A stretch of DNA of 45,258 nt from Thermoleophilia bacterium (GTDB taxonomy: Bacteria > Actinomycetota > Thermoleophilia > Gaiellales > Gaiellaceae): positions 1 through 45,258 of the forward strand of contig JAICPI010000017.1 in NCBI GenBank assembly GCA_025929895.1, in the 5' to 3' direction. Shown here one piece after another: positions 24,045-31,509 of the stretch. The translations under genes and the position numbers were made by a program. The first letter of the stretch is position 1, and every line of letters starts with the position of its first letter. The notes below the pieces were generated by a model. That model did no database searches. It had not been told where the DNA came from and worked only from the letters and a program-made list of their open reading frames with translations.

Positions 24045-24060
24045 AGCCCCGAGCGGGGCT
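24045..24060. terminator. Short hairpin after recJ
   Basis: Arms AGCCCC and GGGGCT with loop GAGC, five bases after the recJ stop, without a T run. Confidence 0.4.
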
Positions 24061-24082
24061 ACGAACCGCCGTTCGAATGCTT

Positions 24083-24097
24083 GTAACAGACTGTTAC
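24083..24097. promoter_or_regulatory. 15-base AT-rich palindrome GTAACAGACTGTTAC
   Basis: Perfect palindrome with a single central base (GTAACAG-a-CTGTTAC), AT-rich in a very GC-rich gap. The form resembles operators of TetR-type repressors. It also covers the stop codon of the small minus-strand ORF at 24094, so it could instead act as an RNA hairpin there. Confidence 0.4.
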
Positions 24098-24231
24098 TTG
24101 GCGGTCGAGACGCGCGTCCGTCGCACCGGCACCGGCCGCACCTCGGCCGCGGCGCGGTCGAGCGCGACGAGCATCCGGGCCAGCTCGCGGCTTCGGTTCC
24201 GGCGGAATTTGCGGCGAAGGCGCACGAGCAT
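24094..24231 (-). CDS. Possible small arginine-rich protein (45 aa)
   Basis: Starts MLVRLRRKFRRNRSRELARM and ends RRTRVSTAK: 14 Arg in 45 residues, with one predicted amphipathic helix (RELARMLVALDRAAAEV). ATG 24231 has only a weak purine stretch (CAAGAG) before it and no clear -10 at leaderless distance. It fills the gap between recJ and relA on the opposite strand and ends in the palindrome. Its composition could be incidental in GC-rich DNA. Confidence 0.3.
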   Translation of the reverse strand: MLVRLRRKFRRNRSRELARMLVALDRAAAEVRPVPVRRTRVSTAK

Positions 24232-24281
24232 CTCTTGTTCATCGGCACAACGGCCGATCCTCTGTAGGAGATACCCCCCTC

Positions 24282-24287
24282 TACACT
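24282..24287 (+). promoter_or_regulatory. -10 box TACACT of relA
   Basis: TACACT lies seven bases before ATG 24295. The sequence GGAGAG just before the ATG is too close to act as an SD. Confidence 0.55.
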
Positions 24288-24294
24288 TGGAGAG

Positions 24295-26490
24295 ATGACC
24301 GTCGTCGAAGTCACCGGGAAGCACCAGGACCTCGTCGACGAGCTGCTCGCGACCGTCTCGACGCACAATCCCGAGGCCGACCTCGAGCTCGTCGCCCGCG
24401 CGTTCGCCTACGCGGCCGCCCACCACGAGGGCCAGCTGCGCCGCTCGGGGGAGGACTTCATCAGGCATCCCTGGTCGGTCGCGAAGCTCTGCGCCGAGCT
24501 TCGCCTGGACGACCAGACGATCGCGGCCGCGCTCCTGCACGACGTCGTCGAGGACACCGGCGTCGAGCTCGATGACCTCCGCGCCGAGTTCGGCGACGAG
24601 ATCGCCCGGCTCGTCGAGGGCGTCACGAAGCTGACGCGGATCCAGTTCCAGACCCGCGAGCAGGCCCAGGCCGAGAACTACCGGAAGATGATCGTGGCGA
24701 TGGCCGACGACCCGCGGGTCATCCCGATCAAGCTCGCGGACCGGCTCCACAACATGCGGACGATCGAGCACCTGCCGAAGCAGAAGCAGGTGCAGACGGC
24801 GAAGGAGACGCTCGAGGTCTACGCCCCGCTTGCACATCGGCTCGGCATCCATGCGCTCAAGTGGGAGCTCGAGGACCTCTCCTTCGAGACGCTCCACCCG
24901 CGCAAGTACGAGGAGATCAAGACCCTCGTCGCCGACCGGCGCGCCGACCGCGAGGAACACGTGCGCGAGGCCGCGGCGCTGCTCGAGGCGGAGCTCGACA
25001 AGGTCGACATCCCCGCCGAGATCTCCGCGCGCGCGAAGCACTTCTACTCGATCTACGAGAAGATGGCGAAGAAGGGCCGCGAGTTCAACGAGATCTACGA
25101 CCTCACGGCTATGCGCGTGATCGTCGAGCGTGGGGGCGAGGAGGGCACGCGTGACTGCTACGGCTCGCTCGGGCTGATCCACTCGCTCTGGAAGCCGATG
25201 CCTGGTCGCTTCAAGGACTTCCTCGCGATGCCGAAGTTCAACGGCTACCGCTCGCTGCACACGACGGTGATCGGGCCCGAGGGCCGCCCGCTCGAGATCC
25301 AGATCCGCACGCGCGAGATGCACGAGACCGCCGAGCTCGGGATCGCCGCGCACTGGGCGTACAAGCACGGCCAGGCCGCCGACGAGCAGTGGCTCGCCTG
25401 GGTCAGGCAGCTGATGGACTGGCAGGCCGACGAGGCCGACCCGCGCGAGTTCATGCGCAACTTCCGCACCGACCTGTTCGACGACGAGGTCTTCGTCTTC
25501 ACGCCGAAGGGCGAGGTGAAGACGCTGCCCGCCGGCGCGACGCCGATCGACTTCGCCTACGCCGTGCACACCGACGTCGGGCACCGCACCGTCGGCGCGA
25601 AGGTGAACGGCCGCATCGTCCCGCTCCACTACCGGCTGAAGAGCGGCGACTTCGTCGAGATCCTGACCGCGAAGACGGGCCGCGGGCCGTCCCGCGACTG
25701 GATGTCGCTGGCGGCGTCCTCGCGGGCGCGCAACAAGATCCGCCAGTGGTTCTCGCGCGAGACGAAGGAGGAGACCGAGCAGAAGGGGCGCGCGGCGCTC
25801 GAGGAGGCGCTCAAACGGCACAACCTCCCCTATCGCAAGCTCGCGGGCTCGGCCGTGCTCGCGCAGGTGATCCGCGACTCGGGCTTCAAGAAGGCCGAGG
25901 ACTTCTACATCGCGCTCGGGTCGGGGAAGCTCCAGCCCACGCAGATCACGAAGAAGGTGCTCCAGCGGCTGAAGACGGAGGACGTCCCCGAGGAGGAGGC
26001 GCTTCCCACCAAGCTCACCCGTGCGAAGCCGGTGTCCGGGGACGAGATGGGGGTCATCGTCCAGGGCGCCGAGGGTGTGCTCGTCCGCCTGGCGAAGTGC
26101 TGCACACCCGTCCCCGGCGACGAGATCGCCGGCTACATCTCGCTCGGCAAGGGCGTGACGATCCACCGGCTCGACTGCCCGAACGTGAAGGCGCTGATGC
26201 GGAACCCCGAACGCTTCACCGACGTCGAGTGGTCTGAGGGGCGAAAGACGAGTTTCCGCGTCCACATCGCGGTCGACTCCTGGGACCGGCCGAGGCTCCT
26301 GGAGGACGTCGCCCGGACATTCGCCGAGCACGGCGCGAACATCGTCTCCTACGGCGGCGTGGTCGAGGACCAGCTCGCGAAGAACTGGTACGTCGCCGAG
26401 GTCGGGGACGTGAAGGCCCTCCGGAGCCTCCTGACGGCGCTCCGGAACGTCGACGCCGTCTTCGACGCGCGGCGCGTCACGCCCTCGTAG
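24295..26490 (+). CDS. relA: Bifunctional (p)ppGpp synthetase/hydrolase RelA/SpoT
   Basis: 731 residues, full length. The hydrolase domain has the HD pair His82-Asp83 (LLHDVVEDTG). The synthetase domain has YDLTAMRVIV, GRFKDFLAMPKFNGYRSLHT and EIQIRT. The RFKD motif is the RxKD form found in bifunctional enzymes, not the acidic ExDD form of synthesis-only RelA. TGS domain (DEVFVFTPKGEVKTLP), a zinc-finger-like CC (LAKCCTPVPGDEI) and a C-terminal ACT domain follow. It is the stringent-response alarmone enzyme. Predicted leaderless start. Confidence 0.97.
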   Translation: MTVVEVTGKHQDLVDELLATVSTHNPEADLELVARAFAYAAAHHEGQLRRSGEDFIRHPWSVAKLCAELRLDDQTIAAALLHDVVEDTGVELDDLRAEFGDEIARLVEGVTKLTRIQFQTREQAQAENYRKMIVAMADDPRVIPIKLADRLHNMRTIEHLPKQKQVQTAKETLEVYAPLAHRLGIHALKWELEDLSFETLHPRKYEEIKTLVADRRADREEHVREAAALLEAELDKVDIPAEISARAKHFYSIYEKMAKKGREFNEIYDLTAMRVIVERGGEEGTRDCYGSLGLIHSLWKPMPGRFKDFLAMPKFNGYRSLHTTVIGPEGRPLEIQIRTREMHETAELGIAAHWAYKHGQAADEQWLAWVRQLMDWQADEADPREFMRNFRTDLFDDEVFVFTPKGEVKTLPAGATPIDFAYAVHTDVGHRTVGAKVNGRIVPLHYRLKSGDFVEILTAKTGRGPSRDWMSLAASSRARNKIRQWFSRETKEETEQKGRAALEEALKRHNLPYRKLAGSAVLAQVIRDSGFKKAEDFYIALGSGKLQPTQITKKVLQRLKTEDVPEEEALPTKLTRAKPVSGDEMGVIVQGAEGVLVRLAKCCTPVPGDEIAGYISLGKGVTIHRLDCPNVKALMRNPERFTDVEWSEGRKTSFRVHIAVDSWDRPRLLEDVARTFAEHGANIVSYGGVVEDQLAKNWYVAEVGDVKALRSLLTALRNVDAVFDARRVTPS

Positions 26491-26494
26491 CCCC

Positions 26495-26622
26495 ATCCCC
26501 CGTTCGGGGGATCGGCCGCGGAGCGGGTACGGCGGCCTCGAGAAACCCCTGCAAATCGGCACCGAGGGATCCCTCGTTCGAGGGATCGTCCCCCGTTCGC
26601 ACGAGGTACCTGGAACGAGGGA
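26495..26622. repeat. Cluster of three related inverted repeats after relA
   Basis: Hairpin 1 (26495-26512): ATCCCCC-gttc-GGGGGAT. Hairpin 2 (26568-26587): GATCCCTC-gttc-GAGGGATC. Inverted repeat 3 (26589-26622): TCCCCCGTTC ... GAACGAGGGA with one mismatch and a 14-base spacer. All share the CCCYCGTTC core. Hairpin 1 is a plausible relA terminator; the repetition of the same core is unexplained. The rest of the 26491-26722 gap (232 bases) shows no gene and no other signal to me. Confidence 0.6.
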
Positions 26623-26722
26623 TAGCGCCTTCGCACGATCTGAGTAGAACGAGAAGGAGGGGAGGGGGCTCCGAGGAGGCTGCGGCGCCCGGACGACGAG
26701 GACGCGTCCGGGCGCGCGGCTC

Positions 26723-26944
26723 TTAGGGCAGGTGCGCGGAGATCAGGACGGCGACGCGGCGCAGGAACGGCGCGTCGTCCTCGGTGGCGCCCGCCGCCAC
26801 GATCGAGCCGTCGGCGCCGAGCTCGACGTCGGCGTACAGCCGCCGGAGCAGGGCCAAGGTCTCTGCGACGACGTCGCCGCTCCCGCGGTTGACGATGCGC
26901 TCGACGGCGGCGAGCGCCCCGTCCCGCTCGTGCGGCGTCGTCAC
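26723..26944 (-). CDS. Small hypothetical protein, last gene of the phosphohexomutase operon
   Basis: 73 residues. GTG 26944 overlaps the thioesterase stop (GTGA). The sequence RDGALAAVERIVNRGSGDVVAETLALLRRLY ... DDAPFLRRVAVLISAHLP resembles the first and last helices of actinobacterial GAF-domain proteins with little between, so it may be a minimal or internally deleted GAF-like protein. That is tentative. No catalytic motif is seen. Confidence 0.6.
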   Translation of the reverse strand: MTTPHERDGALAAVERIVNRGSGDVVAETLALLRRLYADVELGADGSIVAAGATEDDAPFLRRVAVLISAHLP

Positions 26945-27405
26945 CGCGCGAGCTCGAGGTCGCCGCCCTCGAACGCCCGCACGACGTCGATGAAGGAGTC
27001 GGGGATCGTGCAGGCCTTGCGTTGCTCGAGGTCGACGAGCACCAGCGTCTGGGTCGCGGTGACCATCAGGGCGTCGTCCTCGGCGCGGTAGGCCGAGAAC
27101 TCGTAGGTCGCGCTCGTCCGGCCGATGCGCGCGAGTCGGACGAACACCTCGATCAGGTCGTCGAACACGGCTGGCGCGTGGTACTCGACGCTCATCGCGC
27201 GCATCACGAACTCGTTGCCGCCGAGGTGCATCGACGAGAGCTCGAGGTGCCGGTGGTACTCCACGCGCGCGAGGTCGAAGTAGGGCACGTAGCGGCCGTA
27301 GTAGACGATCCCCTGCGCGTCGGTGTCGGAGAAACCGACGCGCGTGTGCGCGGCGTACTTGAACGGCGGCTTCTCGCCCGTCGTGTAGCCGAGCTCGAGC
27401 GTCAT
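26941..27405 (-). CDS. Acyl-CoA thioesterase, 4HBT/YbgC type
   Basis: 154 residues, a single hotdog domain. The catalytic motif is SDTDAQGIVYYGRYVPYFDLARVEYHR (Asp in D-x-x-G-I-V-Y-Y-x-x-Y), followed by VEYHAPAVFDDLIEVFVRLARIGRTSATYEFSAYR. It hydrolyses acyl-CoA (4-hydroxybenzoyl-CoA-like or short chain). ATG 27405 overlaps the peptidase stop as ATGA. Confidence 0.9.
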   Translation of the reverse strand: MTLELGYTTGEKPPFKYAAHTRVGFSDTDAQGIVYYGRYVPYFDLARVEYHRHLELSSMHLGGNEFVMRAMSVEYHAPAVFDDLIEVFVRLARIGRTSATYEFSAYRAEDDALMVTATQTLVLVDLEQRKACTIPDSFIDVVRAFEGGDLELAR

Positions 27406-28403
27406 CGGCCGTACCTCCGCATCGTCTCGAGCAACGCCTCGTGGTCGAGTGCGTGGACGGTGACGCCGTTCCGGCCGGTCATCGTCTCGGCGCCGAGGAG
27501 CGCGTTCACGATCGCTTCCTCCGTCGCCTCGATCGCGGCGTAGAAGAGCCGGTCGATCCGTTCCTCGTCGACCATCCGGACGGTCTCCGCGGGAAGGTCG
27601 TTGCCCGTCGCGAAGGCGAGCACGAGGTCGCCGCTCGAGGTCTCGCCCGCGCCGCCGGTGCGCCCGATCCCGAGCGTCGCCCGCTGCGCCACCCGTTCGC
27701 ACTGGTGGGGCAGCAACGGCGCGTCGGTCGCGACGATCACGATCACGGATCCATCCGGCCGCGTCGGTCCCGGGATCCGCTCGAGCCCGAGCTCGCGGCC
27801 GACCGGCACGCCGTCGATCGCGAGGCGCCTCCGAACGCCGTGGTTCGCCTGGACGAGCACGCCGAGCGTCCAGTCGTCGACGAGCCGCGAGGCGGTGCCG
27901 ATCCCGCCCTTGAACCCGTGGCAGATCATTCCGGTACCGCCGCCCACGTTCCCCTCCGGGACCGCACCGCCGGTCGCGACGTCGAGCGCCGTGAAGACGT
28001 GCTCTTCGCGGACGTGGAAGCCGTCGATGTCGTTCAGGTAGCCGTCCCAGGTCTCGGCGACCACGGGGAGGCTCCACCTGGGCGCGTCGGCGTCGCGGCG
28101 GCGGTGCGCGATCAGCGCCTGGTGGACGGCGCCGACGCTGTGCGTGTTCGTGAGCGCGACGGGCGTCTCGAGGAGGCCCGCCTCACGGATCCACTCGAGC
28201 CCCGTCATCTCGCCGTTCCCGTTCAGGCGGTGCGGTGCCGCGAAGGCCGGCAGCGGTGGAACGACCACCGTGACGCCCGTGCGGACGTCCGCGCCTTCGA
28301 TCAGCGTCGTGTGCCCGACGCGCAGGCCGCCGACGTCCGTGATCGCGTTCGCCTGCCCGGGCTCCAGCTCGCCGATCGCGATCCCCAGCTCGCGCGCCCT
28401 CAC
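27402..28403 (-). CDS. P1-family peptidase (DmpA-like L-aminopeptidase/D-esterase)
   Basis: 333 residues. Family blocks are ITDVGGLRVGHTTL, NTHSVGAVHQ, VPEGNVGGGTGMICHGFKGGIGTASR and LVQANHG, with the autoprocessing/nucleophile region at 251-259 (GAGETSSGD), where cleavage would free an N-terminal Ser (Ser256 or Ser257). DmpA-type enzymes are self-cleaving N-terminal nucleophile hydrolases acting on N-terminal residues, amides or esters. The GTG overlaps the phosphohexomutase stop (GTGA). Substrate unknown. Confidence 0.9.
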   Translation of the reverse strand: MRARELGIAIGELEPGQANAITDVGGLRVGHTTLIEGADVRTGVTVVVPPLPAFAAPHRLNGNGEMTGLEWIREAGLLETPVALTNTHSVGAVHQALIAHRRRDADAPRWSLPVVAETWDGYLNDIDGFHVREEHVFTALDVATGGAVPEGNVGGGTGMICHGFKGGIGTASRLVDDWTLGVLVQANHGVRRRLAIDGVPVGRELGLERIPGPTRPDGSVIVIVATDAPLLPHQCERVAQRATLGIGRTGGAGETSSGDLVLAFATGNDLPAETVRMVDEERIDRLFYAAIEATEEAIVNALLGAETMTGRNGVTVHALDHEALLETMRRYGR

Positions 28404-29743
28404 GAGCGGATGACGTCGAGCACCTCGTCGCGCTTTCGCTCCATCAGCTCCTGCGAGCGCGCCTCGAGGTTGAGCCGCAGCAGCGGCTCCGTGTTCGACG
28501 GGCGGACGTTGAAGTGCCAGTCGTCGAAGTCGACGGAGACGCCGTCGAGGTGGGAGACCCTGCCGTCGCCGCCGAAGCGTTCTTGAAGCTCGACCAGCTT
28601 CGCGGCGACGTCGGCGACCGGCGTGTTCAGCTCGCCGGTGAGGAAGTAGCGCTCGCGGAACGGTCGCAGGATCTCGGAGAGCTTTGCGCCGCGCTTCGAG
28701 ATCAGCTCGAGCATGAGCAGGAACGGCACGACCCCCGAGTCGGCCTGCGAGAAGTCGCGGAAGTAGTAGTGGCCGGACACCTCGCCGCCGAACGCCGCGC
28801 CTTCCTCGCGCATGCGGTGCTTGATGAAGGCGTGGCCGACGCGGTTCACGAGCGGGATCCCGCCGCCTCGCTCGATCGTGTCGGGCACCGCCCAGCTCGC
28901 CCGCACGTCGTAGATGATCTTCGCGCCGGGCTCGCGTTCGAGGACGGCCTCGGCGAGGAGCGCGGTCACGAAGTCGCCGGGCACGAACTCGCCCGTGTCG
29001 TCGACGAAGAAGCAGCGGTCCGCGTCGCCGTCGAACGCCACGCCGAGGTCGGCACCCTCCTCCAGCGTCTTCGCGACGATGAACTCGCGGTTCTCGGGCA
29101 GGAGCGGGTTCGGCTCGTGGTTCGGGAAGGTCCCGTCCGGCTCGAAGTGGTGCGTCCGCGCGTCGACGGGCAGCCGCTCGAGGACGGGTGGGAGCATCGC
29201 GCCGGCCATCCCGTTCGCCGCGTCGATCACCACGCGCAGCGGCCGGATCGCGGAGACGTCGACGAAGGAGAGGACGCGCTCGAGGTACGCCGGCCAGATG
29301 TCGTACTGCTCGACCTCGCCGACCTTGTGGCTCTGCGCCACTTGCTCGCCGAGCGCCCGGTCGCGGACGTCCAGGAGCCCGGAGTCGCCGCCGACGGGGA
29401 GCGCGCCCGCCCGCACGATCTTCATCCCGGTGTACTCCTTGGGGTTGTGGGACGCGGTGACCGCGATCCCGCCGTCGAGCCCGAGCTCGCCGACCGCGAA
29501 GTAGACCATCTCGGTGCCGACGAGCCCGAGGTCGAGCACGTCGGCGCCGGCCCCGGCGGCCCCTTCGATCACCGCCGCGGCCATCGAGGGCGACGACGTG
29601 CGCATGTCGCGCCCGACGGCGATCTTCCTCGGCGCGAACTGCTCGACGTAGGCCCAGCCGATCGCGCGCGCCCCGTCCTCGTCGAGCTCGGTCCCGTAGA
29701 GCCCGCGCACGTCGTACGCCTTGAAGATCTTCGGGTCGAGCAC
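28400..29743 (-). CDS. Phosphomannomutase/phosphoglucomutase
   Basis: 447 residues. It opens PKIFKAYDVRGLYG, has the phosphoserine loop TASHNPKEYTG (Ser98), the metal loop FDGDADRCFF, the sugar-specificity loop GGEVSGHYYFRD, and the phosphate-binding RPSNTEPLLR near the C-terminus. It interconverts hexose 1- and 6-phosphates for cell-envelope sugars. GTG 29743 is selected since it is seven bases after a TAGCAT box; the frame upstream crosses a terminator. First gene of a four-gene minus-strand operon. Confidence 0.94.
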   Translation of the reverse strand: MLDPKIFKAYDVRGLYGTELDEDGARAIGWAYVEQFAPRKIAVGRDMRTSSPSMAAAVIEGAAGAGADVLDLGLVGTEMVYFAVGELGLDGGIAVTASHNPKEYTGMKIVRAGALPVGGDSGLLDVRDRALGEQVAQSHKVGEVEQYDIWPAYLERVLSFVDVSAIRPLRVVIDAANGMAGAMLPPVLERLPVDARTHHFEPDGTFPNHEPNPLLPENREFIVAKTLEEGADLGVAFDGDADRCFFVDDTGEFVPGDFVTALLAEAVLEREPGAKIIYDVRASWAVPDTIERGGGIPLVNRVGHAFIKHRMREEGAAFGGEVSGHYYFRDFSQADSGVVPFLLMLELISKRGAKLSEILRPFRERYFLTGELNTPVADVAAKLVELQERFGGDGRVSHLDGVSVDFDDWHFNVRPSNTEPLLRLNLEARSQELMERKRDEVLDVIRS

Positions 29744-29750
29744 GGGGCGG

Positions 29751-29756
29751 ATGCTA
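29751..29756 (-). promoter_or_regulatory. -10 box TAGCAT of the phosphohexomutase operon
   Basis: TAGCAT on the minus strand, seven bases before GTG 29743 and two bases beyond the terminator hairpin of the preceding gene. Confidence 0.55.
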
Positions 29757-29758
29757 CG

Positions 29759-29788
29759 GGAGGGGGAGGCCGCTCGACCTCCCCCTCC
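29759..29788 (-). terminator. 11-bp hairpin after the beta-helix gene
   Basis: Arms GGAGGGGGAGG and CCTCCCCCTCC with an 8-base loop, eight bases past the minus-strand stop at 29797. No U tract. It separates the beta-helix gene from the next promoter. Confidence 0.6.
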
Positions 29789-29796
29789 GGCGCTTG

Positions 29797-31257
29797 CTAC
29801 GACGTGGCCGTCGCCCGCTTGCAGAGGCCGGGACGATTCTCGGTCTCTCCCATGTTCCGGATCCAGAAATTCGCGGTGCCCGCGGTTCCTCCACCGACGG
29901 TGTCGTCGTGGCAATCGTGCTCGCCGTTGCCGTGCATCTTGTTCTGCTCGATTGTGTTCCCGCCCGACTGCGTGCCGCCGTCCACGCGCATGCCGTCTCG
30001 GCCGTTGTCACGGCTCAGGTTGTTCGAGATGGTGTTTCCGTCCGAGTCGTTTTGCAGCCGGACGCCGTCTCGGACATTGCTGACAGCGTTGTTGCCCACG
30101 ACTGTGCTCGTGTCCGTGTCGTTCAGTCGAATGGCGTCGAATGCAGAAGCAGTCACGTGGTTCTTCTCGATGAGCAGCCGAAGATTCGACACCCCCGGCG
30201 CAAACGACGTATTTGTGGTGATCCCGGTACCACCAAGATCGGCGATCAGGTTGAACCGGATCGTCGTGTCCGTAACGCCTCCGCCCACGAACACACCGCT
30301 GCTCGTCGTGTCGTGAATGTGGTTGTACTGCACGAGAGCACGCTGCGTGTTCACCAGGACGATGGTGCCGGCATCCTCGTAGGCATCGTTGTGCTCCACC
30401 ACGATGTCCTGCACGTTGAGCGTGTAGATCATCGAGGCCGAAGGCTGCCCGGTGAACGTGTTCTCTCGAATCACCGCATTACGCAAGCCCTGGTCGGAGT
30501 AGATGCCGCTCCCTCCTGCGGCTCCCGGCCGATTGTTGAGCCTGAAGCAGTTGTGCTCGACGATGGTCTCGCTCGCGCCGCTCGCGTTCAGGTACAGCCC
30601 GATCGTGTTGTGCTGAACGACGTTGAAGAGGATGTTGTAGCCGGAGAACAACGACGACGAGTGGATTCCCGGGTTGTTCGAGGTGTTCTGGACATGGAAT
30701 CCGTAGAGAACGACGTCGTTGGCCGCAAGTTGCACGCCCATGACCGCGCTTCCGCCGGCGTCGATGATGGCGTCCTTCGTCGGATCCGGCACGAGAGCGG
30801 ACTTGCACTGCGTCGCCTGACCATGCTGAACCGGATGCTCGATGGTCAACGGCTTGGGAACGACGATGGGCGTGTACGTGCCCGCGCAGACGCGGATTCG
30901 AGCTCCCGGCGGTGCAAAGGCGATCGCCTGCTGGATACCGGTCGCAGTCGTGAAGTCCGCGTCGGGACACTGTGCCAGGTCGTCGTCGACGACAAACGAG
31001 ATGGGAGTGCCGAGCTGAAGCGCCAGCACCGTGTCGGCAGAGCCCACGCCTGCCAGTTCGGCATCGGTGACCGCCGCAGGTCGGACGAGGCTCTCGCCCA
31101 GTCCGGGAGGAGACGTTGGATACGTCACGAGTGTCGACAGGTCCACCGCTGGCTCGAGTGGTTCTCCCAGAGGGAGCGAGCCAGTGTCGGCGGACGCCGG
31201 CGCGATCCCGATCAGAAGCGCGCCGAGCGCCCCGGCCACAGCAGCTTTCGTTCGCAT
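29797..31257 (-). CDS. Exported right-handed beta-helix (NosD/PbH1-type) protein
   Basis: 486 residues. Signal peptide RTKAAVAGALGALLIGIAPASA. After about 100 residues, a segment typical of parallel beta-helix proteins (GIQQAIAFAPPGARIRVCAGTYTPIVV) starts a series of about ten PbH1 rungs of the type NTIGLYLNASGASETIVEHNCF and NAVIRENTFTG, ending with GNTIEQNKMHGNGEHDCHD. Such folds occur in polysaccharide lyases and in surface or host-interaction proteins. No catalytic residues can be assigned. ATG 31257 has an SD (GGAGGAG). The base composition is slightly less GC-rich than its neighbours, consistent with acquisition but not proof. Confidence 0.85.
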   Translation of the reverse strand: MRTKAAVAGALGALLIGIAPASADTGSLPLGEPLEPAVDLSTLVTYPTSPPGLGESLVRPAAVTDAELAGVGSADTVLALQLGTPISFVVDDDLAQCPDADFTTATGIQQAIAFAPPGARIRVCAGTYTPIVVPKPLTIEHPVQHGQATQCKSALVPDPTKDAIIDAGGSAVMGVQLAANDVVLYGFHVQNTSNNPGIHSSSLFSGYNILFNVVQHNTIGLYLNASGASETIVEHNCFRLNNRPGAAGGSGIYSDQGLRNAVIRENTFTGQPSASMIYTLNVQDIVVEHNDAYEDAGTIVLVNTQRALVQYNHIHDTTSSGVFVGGGVTDTTIRFNLIADLGGTGITTNTSFAPGVSNLRLLIEKNHVTASAFDAIRLNDTDTSTVVGNNAVSNVRDGVRLQNDSDGNTISNNLSRDNGRDGMRVDGGTQSGGNTIEQNKMHGNGEHDCHDDTVGGGTAGTANFWIRNMGETENRPGLCKRATATS

Positions 31258-31277
31258 TGTCTCCTCCGATCGCCTCT

Positions 31278-31308
31278 GGTTCGACCGTGACGTCCGTCAC
31301 ATCGAACC
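31278..31308. promoter_or_regulatory. 31-base near-perfect nested palindrome upstream of the beta-helix gene
   Basis: Outer arms GGTTCGA and TCGAACC enclose inner arms GTGACG-tc-CGTCAC. The centre lies about 35 bases upstream of the beta-helix ATG, in its promoter or leader, so operator or RNA hairpin are both possible. Confidence 0.5.
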
Positions 31309-31496
31309 TCGAGCCTGGTTGTCTCCGGCCGCCCGGAACGATCCGTCAACGCTTGTGCGCTTAGGCGCGATACGAGCGCCCGGCTCCCAAGGCCGCAAAG
31401 AGCGGAAGAAATCGCCCCGCCGGCCCGTCTAGAGAGCGTGGCCCTGCCTCAATCCCGCCTGGCTGCGCGGAAGTCCAAGGCGACCTCGCGCGTTTC

Positions 31497-31502
31497 TACA
31501 CT
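31497..31502 (+). promoter_or_regulatory. -10 box TACACT of the cyclase-ATPase gene
   Basis: TACACT lies seven bases before GTG 31510. It lies downstream of GTG 31438, ruling that start out for this transcript. Hexamer and spacing are identical to pdxT and relA. Confidence 0.55.
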
Positions 31503-31509
31503 TGTGGGA

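Noticed and set aside
24232-26562. Long minus-strand frame opposite relA that reads through into the 45-aa ORF
   Set aside because: Antisense shadow of relA. Only the end beyond the relA promoter is considered, at low confidence.
29797-31257. Prophage tail-spike origin of the beta-helix protein
   Set aside because: It has a signal peptide and there are no phage genes nearby; beta-helix folds are common in secreted bacterial proteins.
31031-31432. 133-codon plus-strand frame across the beta-helix promoter
   Set aside because: Ser/Arg/Pro-rich composition, overlaps the beta-helix gene antisense, no start signal.
31438-31509. Upstream GTG start for the cyclase-ATPase
   Set aside because: It lies before the TACACT -10 box, and the extra residues (ALPQSRLAARKSK...) are not part of the cyclase domain.
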